Assembly (NCBI GenBank): GCA_037441565.1
Contig: JBBIRW010000007.1
Span: forward strand, 1-64,000
Origin: JBBIRW01 sp037441565
GTDB taxonomy: Bacteria; Desulfobacterota; JBBIRW01
Direction: 5' to 3'
DNA: 64,000 nucleotides
A program made the position numbers and the translations under genes. The notes beneath the pieces were generated by a model that did not search any database, was not told the DNA's origin, and saw only the letters and a list, made by a program, of their open reading frames with translations. Of this stretch, positions 16,900 through 24,413 are shown piece after piece (position 1 is the stretch's first letter; each line of letters starts with the position of its first letter).

Positions 16900-17604
16900 A
16901 TGCTGAGGGTGAGTAGCGTTAATGCAGGATACGGTGAGATTGAGGTCCTCTGGGATGTTTCACTCCTTGTTAATAGCGGTGAGATTGTTGCACTGATCGG
17001 TTCCAATGGTGCAGGGAAATCAACACTTCTTAGTGTGATATCGGGCTTGATCAGGCCGGGAAAGGGTAACGTTGTATTCTATGGTAAGGATCTTACCGGT
17101 TGTTCACCTGAATCAATTGTAAAAATGGGGATCTCCCACGTTCCACAGGGGAGGAGACTCTTTGCAGGTATGACGGTTAAAGAGAATCTTATGATGGGCG
17201 CCTACTGCAGAAAGAACAGAGGGCAGGTTATGGAGGACCTCGATTTCGTATATACCCTCTTTCCCAGGCTCAAGGAGAGAGAAAAGCAGCTTGCAGGAAA
17301 ACTGAGCGGAGGTGAGCAGCAGATGTGCGCCCTTGGAAGGGCTCTTATGTCAGCACCAAAACTTCTCCTTATAGATGAGCTTTCCCTTGGACTTGCACCT
17401 GTTATTGTTGACAGTTTCATTAAGGCACTCCATGAGATAAACAGGAAAGGAACAATGATACTACTTGTTGAACAGGATGTGCAGATTGCCCTTGAAAATT
17501 CTGAGAGGGCTTATGTAATGGAGACGGGAAGGATAGTGATGGAGGGAAAGGCGAGGAATCTCCTTTCAAATGAGTATATAAGGAAGGCATATCTCGGCCT
17601 TTGA
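16900..17604 (+). CDS. livF: Branched-chain amino acid ABC transporter ATPase LivF
   Basis: A 234-residue ABC ATPase with Walker A GSNGAGKST (about 35-43), the LivF-type HVPQGRRLF segment, a standard signature LSGGEQQMCALGRAL and Walker B LLLIDELSLGLAP. It is the last gene of the livKHMGF unit. A 13-bp tandem repeat begins at its last codons, before gspN. Confidence 0.92.
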   Translation: MLRVSSVNAGYGEIEVLWDVSLLVNSGEIVALIGSNGAGKSTLLSVISGLIRPGKGNVVFYGKDLTGCSPESIVKMGISHVPQGRRLFAGMTVKENLMMGAYCRKNRGQVMEDLDFVYTLFPRLKEREKQLAGKLSGGEQQMCALGRALMSAPKLLLIDELSLGLAPVIVDSFIKALHEINRKGTMILLVEQDVQIALENSERAYVMETGRIVMEGKARNLLSNEYIRKAYLGL

Positions 17605-17630
17605 GTCTTTTATTTGAGTCTTTTATTTGA
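17600..17630. repeat. 13-bp tandem repeat, 2.4 copies, at the livF-gspN junction
   Basis: The unit TTTGAGTCTTTTA occurs at 17600-17612 and 17613-17625, followed by the first five bases of a third copy. The first copy contains the livF stop codon. It looks like a slippage duplication in the short spacer before gspN. No inverted repeat or GC stem is present, so it is not a terminator. Confidence 0.9.
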
Positions 17631-17662
17631 CAAATAAGATTGGAGGTTGCATCCTTAAAAAA

Positions 17663-18787
17663 ATGAAAATTCATGAAATCTTGCGTAGAAGGATAATCCG
17701 TTTCCTTGGTGTCGGACTTCTTTTCTTCTTCTCTTTCCTATTCTTCCTCTTGCTCACATTCCCAAGGGAATCCTTCTGGAAAAGGGTATTTGCTGAAATA
17801 GAGAGAAACCTCTCCATAAGGATCGAAACAAGCAGGACGAGCTATCATCTCCCCCTTGGATTTAAGGCAACTGGTGTTGCCATAAGATCAACTTATGGAA
17901 CGGATGGATTTTACATCCCCCTTCAAACACTTTCAGGAGAAATAGACCTGCTCTCGCTCCTATCAGGAAGGTTCGGATTAAATCTCAAAACAGATGGAGC
18001 ACAGGGAAAAGCAGAGATCTCTTTTATAAAAGGCAGCTCACAGCGTATGATAATTAAACTTAAAGAGATAAAGATCGATCAGATCCCGAAGCCATCCTCC
18101 TTCCCGAATGTTCAGGGTATCCTCAATCTCTCAGCAAAAATTTCGTGGTCTGATGATATAACAAATGGTGAAGGCTCTGGAACGGCAGGCATCTCATCCC
18201 TCGTTTTCAAATCTTTTCCAAGTCTGAATTTTTTTGAGAATGTTCCTGTTGACGAAGTAGCAGCGGACCTTATCTTTAAAGGTGGAAAGCTCGAATTAAA
18301 GGGAATAACCCTGAAAAAGGAGCCATTTGTAATAAGGGGAGCGGGCTGGATAAGACCAATTAATCCTCCACTGCAGAGCCCTCTTGAAATATCCCTTAAC
18401 ATACCTACAAACCACGATCATCCACTTATCTTCGCCCTTCTTATAATCGACAGGGATCTGAAAATAAAGCCCCTTGCAAATGTTTACATAACAGGAACTG
18501 TAGGAAATCCTGTTGTTCTTGTAAACGGCAAGAGGTTTTCTGAGATAAAAAAGACCGAGGAAGCTAATATTACCGAAACCTTATCAAAAGAGGAGAAACC
18601 AGCAGTTCCACAGGAAGAACAACCCGCAGTAAGGAATATTCCACCTGAGAAGCAGCGTGCCATTATTGAAAGAGAGCTTAAAAGGGAGGAAGAAAAGGAA
18701 AGGAAGAGGGCAGAAATGGGTAGAAAAAGGAGGGAAAGACCGAAGATGGAGTTCTTCAAAAAAAGACTTCAGGAACTCGGGCAATAA
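17663..18787 (+). CDS. gspN: Type II secretion system protein GspN-like
   Basis: A protein of about 374 residues with one N-terminal membrane helix (FLGVGLLFFFSFLFFLLL) and a periplasmic domain with LPLGFKATGVAI, LSGEIDLLSLLSGRFGLNLK and later strand-rich repeats, as in GspN/AsmA-like proteins of T2SS operons. The C-terminal 90 residues are a charged Glu/Lys/Pro-rich tail. ATG 17663 is preferred to an upstream in-frame TTG (17627) that lies in the tandem repeat, although GGAGG is 16 bases before the ATG. It opens the secretion cluster, 59 bp after livF. GspN is an accessory inner-membrane component of uncertain role. Confidence 0.75.
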   Translation: MKIHEILRRRIIRFLGVGLLFFFSFLFFLLLTFPRESFWKRVFAEIERNLSIRIETSRTSYHLPLGFKATGVAIRSTYGTDGFYIPLQTLSGEIDLLSLLSGRFGLNLKTDGAQGKAEISFIKGSSQRMIIKLKEIKIDQIPKPSSFPNVQGILNLSAKISWSDDITNGEGSGTAGISSLVFKSFPSLNFFENVPVDEVAADLIFKGGKLELKGITLKKEPFVIRGAGWIRPINPPLQSPLEISLNIPTNHDHPLIFALLIIDRDLKIKPLANVYITGTVGNPVVLVNGKRFSEIKKTEEANITETLSKEEKPAVPQEEQPAVRNIPPEKQRAIIERELKREEEKERKRAEMGRKRRERPKMEFFKKRLQELGQ

Positions 18788-18809
18788 ATATTATTAAAAG
18801 GAGGAAGAT

Positions 18810-19343
18810 ATGGTAAAAGCAGGTAAGGCATTTGCTCTAATAATTATTATCACGCTGATTCATGCCACTTCAGGTTGTGCAAAGAGCGAAAAGACAAAGG
18901 CTGATGAATTTTACAGGAAGAAGGATTATCAAAATGCACTCATCCATTATGAAAAGGCGCTCCAAAAGAATCCGTCAGACAGCGACGCCATTGAGGGTTA
19001 TGCACTGTCACTCTACAAGAAGGCACAGAATGAATCAGCAACACCTGAGAACTGGAAAAGGGTAACAGATGCGCTGGAAAAGGCAAACAGCGCGAAACGA
19101 TCAGAAGAAACAAAATCTGCCCTCGCCCATTCCTATTTTATGCTTGCCATGAGTTACAACATGAAGGGTGACTATAAGAATGCCATTGAGGAGATTAAAA
19201 AGGCTATCGCCATTGATCCATCCAACCCTCAATACCACCTCAACCTGTTTATGATCTACCAAAGGGCAGGCATGAAGGAAGAGGCCCTTGAGGAGATGAA
19301 AATCTACAGAGAATTAACAGGAGGTGAGAAGAAAAAACCATGA
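18810..19343 (+). CDS. TPR-repeat lipoprotein
   Basis: A 177-residue lipoprotein with lipobox ATSGC (C about residue 23). The mature part has tetratricopeptide repeats: FYRKKDYQNALIHYEKALQKNP, then AMSYNMKGDYKNAIEEIKKA and a partial third (YQRAGMKEEALEEM). The ribosome site is AGGAGG. It sits between gspN and gspJ and overlaps the next gene by 4 bp. TPR lipoproteins often act as pilotins or assembly factors for secretins (PilF/PilW type). A pilotin-like role for GspD is a reasonable guess from position only. Confidence 0.8.
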   Translation: MVKAGKAFALIIIITLIHATSGCAKSEKTKADEFYRKKDYQNALIHYEKALQKNPSDSDAIEGYALSLYKKAQNESATPENWKRVTDALEKANSAKRSEETKSALAHSYFMLAMSYNMKGDYKNAIEEIKKAIAIDPSNPQYHLNLFMIYQRAGMKEEALEEMKIYRELTGGEKKKP

Positions 19344-20191
19344 AGAAAAATGCAATCATAATTCTAACAGGTTTGATTGTATGTTATTTAATCTTCCTCT
19401 GCCAGAAAGAGACTCATGGATCACAATCAATAGCAATATATGTTGATGGAAAAGAGCGTTCTTCCATAACATCTGAAAAATTATCAAGACTTCCCAAAAT
19501 CAAGGTTTCAACAAAGGAGGGAACCAGAGAATGCATACTTCTCAGGGACTTTTTATTCAGTGAGGGGATAGGTCCGAGGGAGAAGATCATATTTTCGAGA
19601 TCAGACGGTTCTTTTGAGTTCTTCTGGGAGAAATTGATGCAACCATCTTCAAGGGTATGTGTGGCTATTGAAAATAATGCACTCTCCATTTACAGTGAAA
19701 AACCACAAATCATTTCTCAGGAAGGCTTTCTAAAGGGTGTTGTAAGGATAGATCTCAGAGATGAAATTGTTACTGTTAAACCTGAAGAAAGGGAGAAGAG
19801 AAAGCATGAGGTTGAAGTCATTGTAAGGGGAAAATCCCTCATCTTTCATGAATGGGATAAAATACCCGTTAAGGTGATAAACATTGATGGAGGAAAGAAG
19901 AGGAAGGGGTGGCTTCTTTCCGATCTTATGAAAAAACTTAACATTGAAGGTGCAAAGGGGGTAAGGATATCAGGAGTAAAGAAAAAGGATCTGCTTCAGT
20001 TAACATCTGGTGATTTAAAGAAATACGGATCAAAAACAATCTTCTTCATAAATAAGGAAGGGGTGATCTGCCTTGAATCACCAAAAGGCATGATTGAAAA
20101 GAATCGGAGGGAAGAACAGAAAGGGAAAAAGCTTATGAAGAAAAAGCAGAGGTCACTTATTAAGAACATAAAAAGAATAGAGTTTATCTGA
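19340..20191 (+). CDS. Exported two-domain protein in the secretion cluster, function unknown
   Basis: A 283-residue protein with a single N-terminal hydrophobic segment (4-21), probably a signal or anchor. Two similar units follow. Unit 1 (about 30-140) reads IAIYVDGKERSS, LSRLP, a CILLRDFLFSEGI element, WEKLM and VVRIDL. Unit 2 (about 157-255) reads VEVIVRGKSLIF, KIPVKV, a GWLLSDLMKKLNI element and ends near ICLESPKG. Unit 1 resembles the lipoprotein at 4753-5337 in the same order. The pattern recalls molybdopterin-fold domains of the sulfite oxidase type, without a convincing cofactor Cys. The tail is very Lys/Arg-rich. It overlaps the TPR gene by 4 bp and precedes gspJ by 2 bp. Confidence 0.6.
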   Translation: MKKNAIIILTGLIVCYLIFLCQKETHGSQSIAIYVDGKERSSITSEKLSRLPKIKVSTKEGTRECILLRDFLFSEGIGPREKIIFSRSDGSFEFFWEKLMQPSSRVCVAIENNALSIYSEKPQIISQEGFLKGVVRIDLRDEIVTVKPEEREKRKHEVEVIVRGKSLIFHEWDKIPVKVINIDGGKKRKGWLLSDLMKKLNIEGAKGVRISGVKKKDLLQLTSGDLKKYGSKTIFFINKEGVICLESPKGMIEKNRREEQKGKKLMKKKQRSLIKNIKRIEFI

Positions 20192-20193
20192 AT

Positions 20194-20835
20194 ATGTTTA
20201 TTAATAGAAGAGGTTTTACCCTTCTCGAGGTCTTGATTGCAGTTTTAATCACTGCAATTGTCCTCTCCATAGTTTACGGCACATTTAGCACCATCCAGAA
20301 AAATACACTTTATGCTTACAGGAAACTTGAAATTTCGAGAAGTATATCCATAGTGATGAGAGAAATGCAGATCGAACTTCAGTCTGCATTTCTTACAAAA
20401 AATAATCCTGATATATTTTTTCTTGGTGAAAAAAATTTCCTTCTCTTCCCATCTATCTCCACGCGCTATGCATATGATATCCCTGGTGCATCAGACCAGC
20501 TAATGATAAGTTACTATATGAATGAAGAACGGGGAGGAAAGGTGTTTTTAAAAAGATTGAATCCACTCATCACAAACGTCGAGAATACATCCGCCATATC
20601 TTTCGAACTCCTTTCAGGACTTAAGGAGATACAATTCCAGTTCTACGATAGGAAAACAGGATCCTGGCTGGATAGGTGGGATTCAAGGGGCGGTCAAACA
20701 GAGGGAAGGCTTCCTGATATGGTCAGAATAAGGCTCGTTGTCTCAGATGAGGGTTTTGATCAGGCTTTTACCTCTACTATATACATACCTGCATCCCTTT
20801 CAGGATTGAGCGAGGCGCCATACTATATTGCATAG
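20194..20835 (+). CDS. gspJ: Type II secretion minor pseudopilin GspJ
   Basis: A 213-residue pseudopilin. The prepilin peptidase site is RRG^FTLLEVLIAV at residue 7, with Glu at mature position 5. A hydrophobic helix and a soluble domain follow. The segments GLKEIQFQFYDRKTG and RLPDMVRIRL are typical of GspJ. It is separated from gspG-H-I-K by other genes, whereas in many T2SS operons it lies between gspI and gspK. Its last 36 bp overlap the antisense CPBP protease gene. Confidence 0.88.
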   Translation: MFINRRGFTLLEVLIAVLITAIVLSIVYGTFSTIQKNTLYAYRKLEISRSISIVMREMQIELQSAFLTKNNPDIFFLGEKNFLLFPSISTRYAYDIPGASDQLMISYYMNEERGGKVFLKRLNPLITNVENTSAISFELLSGLKEIQFQFYDRKTGSWLDRWDSRGGQTEGRLPDMVRIRLVVSDEGFDQAFTSTIYIPASLSGLSEAPYYIA

Positions 20836-21447
20836 ACCGTGGAAAAGGGATGAGGAGATAATGCTTCCACTCATCTCCCTCATTATGCCGAATATTATGG
20901 AAGGAAAAAACACATCAAGCCTTGATATACTTCCACTTGCAAAAACATGCGCCACTGCAAAGAATGCGGATGAAAGGAATATGGAACACCCCCTTTTAAG
21001 AAACTCTCCCTTAAAGGGGATCCATATCCTGAAGCCCCCCTGGAGATACCCTCTGAAGAAAAACTCTTCAGGAAATCCCACATAGAAGATCTGGAAAAGG
21101 GAATAGCTCAGGATATCATGGGGTATAATGAAGGTCAGCGCTTTTCCCATCCAGAGCCTGTATAAAGAGAAGAAGGGGAGGAGGATAAATAGGAATCCCA
21201 GAAACAGATATATTATGTCACGATGGATATACCTTGCGGTAATGCCAAACTTCTCAAATGAACGCTTCCTGATCAGGATGTGGCAGGCTGGCGCGGCTAT
21301 CCAGAGGAAAGGGGTTGGTAAAGCACGGGGTACAAAAACTATAATAAAAACCAGAACACCATATAAGAGTATGGACTCGATAATGAAGCGTTCCTTTATC
21401 TCCTTGCTATCCATGGTTTTTTTAGGTAATATTTTTTGAGAATGCAT
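20800..21447 (-). CDS. CPBP-family (glutamic-type) intramembrane protease
   Basis: A 215-residue protein with about six to seven hydrophobic segments. The conserved CPBP/Abi motifs are present: PEEFFFRGYLQ with E127, E128 and R132; AVAHV with H167; and HGLCN with H203 and N207. The family includes eukaryotic Rce1, bacteriocin self-immunity proteins and the myxosortases (MrtX, MrtJ) that process C-terminal sorting tails. It is encoded antisense inside the T2SS cluster, overlapping the gspJ end by 36 bp, and its start overlaps that of gspC in an ATGCATATG sequence. No strong ribosome site is seen for ATG 21447; ATG 21414 is an alternative. A sorting role for the tailed protease at 8058-10094 is inferred. 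Confidence 0.85.
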   Translation of the reverse strand: MHSQKILPKKTMDSKEIKERFIIESILLYGVLVFIIVFVPRALPTPFLWIAAPACHILIRKRSFEKFGITARYIHRDIIYLFLGFLFILLPFFSLYRLWMGKALTFIIPHDILSYSLFQIFYVGFPEEFFFRGYLQGGFRIWIPFKGEFLKRGCSIFLSSAFFAVAHVFASGSISRLDVFFPSIIFGIMREMSGSIISSSLFHGLCNIVWRLAQS

Positions 21448-22353
21448 ATGCTGGAAAAGCTTTACGCATATTTATCCCGCCTTCCTATTAAGATCGATAA
21501 GTTCCCCATTTTGCTTTTTATAATACTCTCATCACTGCTGCTCTCGAGGATCGTCAATGCCATCATACAGTATAGAATACTCGATCCGGGAAAGATAACT
21601 GTTTCTCAGCCAAAATTACAAAAGGAGCCTGAAAAAACAATCGCCCATTACGAAGATATTAAAAAAAGAAATATATTCAATTCAAGTGCAAAAGGTGAAA
21701 TCCCCCCGAGGCTTGCATCATCAAAGATGGAGACATTGAGCAGTTCATCATTTAAACTCATAGGAACTGTAGCTGGAAGTGATTCCATAGCTTATGCTGT
21801 ATTTGAAGATCCGCAATCTAAGAAACAGCTCCTTTTCAGAGTAGGTGATAATGTTTTTAATGCTGGAAAACTCATTAAAGTTGAAAGAAGGAAGGCTTTC
21901 ATTCAACAGAATGGGACAGTTGAGCTTGTTGAAATGCCCATAGAAATATGGGGGAAAAATATTAAGGGATCAGACACACTGCTTACGACTGTCGGTGAGA
22001 AATCACAAGATACAATCTCCCGGCAGGACAAACAACAATCATTCGTGATTGAGGAAAAGGATGTTTCCATGGCGATGAGTTCACCTCACACACTCCTCTC
22101 CCAGATGAGAATTATTCCAAATCTCAGTGAAGGAAAACCTGATGGTTTCAGGCTTGTAAGTGTGGCACCTGGAAGTCTTGTTGAAAAGATCGGTTTGAAA
22201 AGTGGGGATGTCATTAAGAGCATCAATGGAATGGAGCTGAATACAATGGATCAGATATACGAAACACTGCAGAACCTGAAGAGCGAAAAGTTCATATCGA
22301 TAGACATAGTAAGGGAAAACAGAAGAGTAACACTCAATTACCGGATTGAATAG
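21442..22353 (+). CDS. gspC: Type II secretion protein GspC with PDZ domain
   Basis: A protein of about 303 residues with one membrane helix (about 22-45), a homology region (about 65-160: RNIFNSS, then FKLIGTVAG and KQLLFRVGD) and a C-terminal PDZ domain (about 225-303: GFRLVSVAPGSLVEKIGLKSGD). GspC links the inner-membrane platform to the GspD secretin. The first methionine is uncertain: ATG 21442, ATG 21448 and an upstream TTG are all in frame, and no strong ribosome site precedes them. It is followed 2 bp later by gspD. Confidence 0.88.
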   Translation: MHMLEKLYAYLSRLPIKIDKFPILLFIILSSLLLSRIVNAIIQYRILDPGKITVSQPKLQKEPEKTIAHYEDIKKRNIFNSSAKGEIPPRLASSKMETLSSSSFKLIGTVAGSDSIAYAVFEDPQSKKQLLFRVGDNVFNAGKLIKVERRKAFIQQNGTVELVEMPIEIWGKNIKGSDTLLTTVGEKSQDTISRQDKQQSFVIEEKDVSMAMSSPHTLLSQMRIIPNLSEGKPDGFRLVSVAPGSLVEKIGLKSGDVIKSINGMELNTMDQIYETLQNLKSEKFISIDIVRENRRVTLNYRIE

Positions 22354-22355
22354 GA

Positions 22356-24413
22356 ATGAAAAAAAATACCATTCCATTTTTATTTTTTATCATTTCCCTT
22401 CTTGTTGCCATTTCATCTTTTGCATTTCCTGAAGAGAAGAAAAAGGAGGCAAAGGAACAGTTCGTAACACTTGATTTTGTCGATATAGATCTTCCTGTTC
22501 TCGTAAAATTTATAAGTGATCTAACAGGAAAGAATTTTATCTTTGATGAATCACTCAAAGGGAAGGTTACTATAATATCGCCAACAAGGATAAAGAAGGA
22601 AGAGGTATACGCTGTTTTTCTCACCATCCTTCAATCCAAGGGATTTACAACTGTTCAGTCGGGAAACTTTATAAGAATAATCCCTTCACGCGAAGCAAAG
22701 CAGAGTCCTGTAGAAACGATAGTCCCTGAAGAGGAAAAGAACCCGGAGGAAAAATTTATAACACGTCTCATCCCCCTCCAGTACACAAGGGCACAGGATC
22801 TGATAACTGCAATAACACCACTTGTTTCACGGGATGGGCTCGCTGTTGCTTATCCACCATCAAATGCCATAATAATCACTGATAGTGCAACAAACGTTGA
22901 AAGGATAATGAAGATAATTAAGGAGCTCGATGTCGAAACCGTTGAATATAAAATAGAGGTTATCCATCTCAAACACGCAAACGCCGAGGTTATGGCGAAG
23001 GAGCTTCAAGCACTCATTGAAGCAAGACCTTCCCCAGCACAGCAACCAGCTGCACCAAGAATTCGTGGTCCTGCAAGAGCTGCAACTGATGTCATCCTCA
23101 TAAAGATAATCCCTGATGCAAGAACTAATTCACTAATCGTTTTCGCAGGGAAGGACGAAATAGAGGAAATAAAGAGGCTTGTTTCTCTTATTGACTATGA
23201 AGTCCCTAAAACCCAGGGCAAGATACATGTCTACTACCTTGAAAATGCTGATGCCGAAGAACTTGCAAAGGTTCTCTCCTCCCTAACTTCAGGGGTTGCC
23301 AGACCGCCAGCTCCAAAGCCCGGACAGCCACCAACTGCTACACCTGAGATATCAATTGAACTTATGGGCGAGGTGAAGATAACCGCTGATAAAGCAACAA
23401 ATTCTCTCGTCATCATCGCATCACCACAGGATTTCGAGACACTGAAGGAGGTCATAAAAAAGCTTGATATAAGGAGAAGGCAGGTCTACGTTGAAGCCCT
23501 TATAATGGAGGTTTCCCTTGATAAAAGCAGACAGATAGGTGTTGAATTTCAGGCAATCGGTGGAAAGGACGACAAATATTTAATAGGTGGCGGAACGAAT
23601 CTAATCCCTCCACCTGGAAATCTTGCATCATTGCTTGCATCAATCACAGCAGGAACATTACCTACTCTCACAGGCTCAGGACTTACAACAGTTGGCATCT
23701 TTGATCCTGTAAAGATAACACTCCCTGATGGAACTGTTATACAGACTTCTGCACTCAATGTGATACTCAGAGCTATTCAGGCTGACTCAAGGGTAAATAT
23801 ACTTTCAAATCCTCACATACTCACATCGGATAACAAGGAAGCCGAGATCGTTGTTGGACAGAATGTTCCATTCATCGTGAGCCAGCAGAGGGATACAACA
23901 GGGGCTGCACTCATAGCAACTGTTGACAGAAGGGATGTTGGCATTACACTTCGTATAACGCCACAGATAAGTGAAAGTGAATTTATAAAGCTCAATATAT
24001 ATCAGGAGATCTCTGCCCTTGCACAGGTTGCAGGTCTTGACCCGAACCTTGTTGGACCAACTATTTCAAAGAGATCAGCAAAAAGCAGCATAGTTGCAAA
24101 AAATGGTCAGACAGTTGTTATAGGAGGATTAATAAAGGATGACAGGATAATAAACGAAACAAAGGTTCCCATACTGGGCGATATCCCCATTATTAAATGG
24201 CTTTTTAGTTATCAATCGCAGACAACGAGCAAGACAAACCTCCTTATATTTCTTACCCCTCACATAATCAAGGAGCAAAAGGATATAGAGGAAATATCAA
24301 AGGGCAAAGAAAAGGCTATGGAGGAGTTTCTCAAGCAGGAAGGTATACCGAAAAGAAAGGTCATCATCATACCTGAGAAAACCGAAGGTGTTGAGGAGCC
24401 CGGAAAAAAATGA
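22356..24413 (+). CDS. gspD: Type II secretion secretin GspD
   Basis: A 685-residue outer-membrane secretin with a signal peptide (ending SSFAFPEE). An N0 domain (about 32-110) begins VTLDFVDIDLPVLVKFIS, then three N1-N3 repeats (about 125-385; LIPLQYTRAQDL, VIHLKHANAEVMA, VYYLENADAEELA) with Pro-rich linkers. The secretin core follows (VYVEALIMEVSLDKSRQIGVEF, VNILSNPHILTSDNKEAEI, VPILGDIPIIKWLFSY). It forms the gated exit channel. No separate C-terminal S-domain is obvious, so pilotin contact may differ or use the TPR lipoprotein upstream. It overlaps gspE by 4 bp. Confidence 0.96.
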   Translation: MKKNTIPFLFFIISLLVAISSFAFPEEKKKEAKEQFVTLDFVDIDLPVLVKFISDLTGKNFIFDESLKGKVTIISPTRIKKEEVYAVFLTILQSKGFTTVQSGNFIRIIPSREAKQSPVETIVPEEEKNPEEKFITRLIPLQYTRAQDLITAITPLVSRDGLAVAYPPSNAIIITDSATNVERIMKIIKELDVETVEYKIEVIHLKHANAEVMAKELQALIEARPSPAQQPAAPRIRGPARAATDVILIKIIPDARTNSLIVFAGKDEIEEIKRLVSLIDYEVPKTQGKIHVYYLENADAEELAKVLSSLTSGVARPPAPKPGQPPTATPEISIELMGEVKITADKATNSLVIIASPQDFETLKEVIKKLDIRRRQVYVEALIMEVSLDKSRQIGVEFQAIGGKDDKYLIGGGTNLIPPPGNLASLLASITAGTLPTLTGSGLTTVGIFDPVKITLPDGTVIQTSALNVILRAIQADSRVNILSNPHILTSDNKEAEIVVGQNVPFIVSQQRDTTGAALIATVDRRDVGITLRITPQISESEFIKLNIYQEISALAQVAGLDPNLVGPTISKRSAKSSIVAKNGQTVVIGGLIKDDRIINETKVPILGDIPIIKWLFSYQSQTTSKTNLLIFLTPHIIKEQKDIEEISKGKEKAMEEFLKQEGIPKRKVIIIPEKTEGVEEPGKK

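Noticed and set aside
17600..17630. Short tandem repeat as a CRISPR array or attachment site
   Set aside because: Only 2.4 contiguous copies of 13 bp, with no spacers and no mobile gene nearby.
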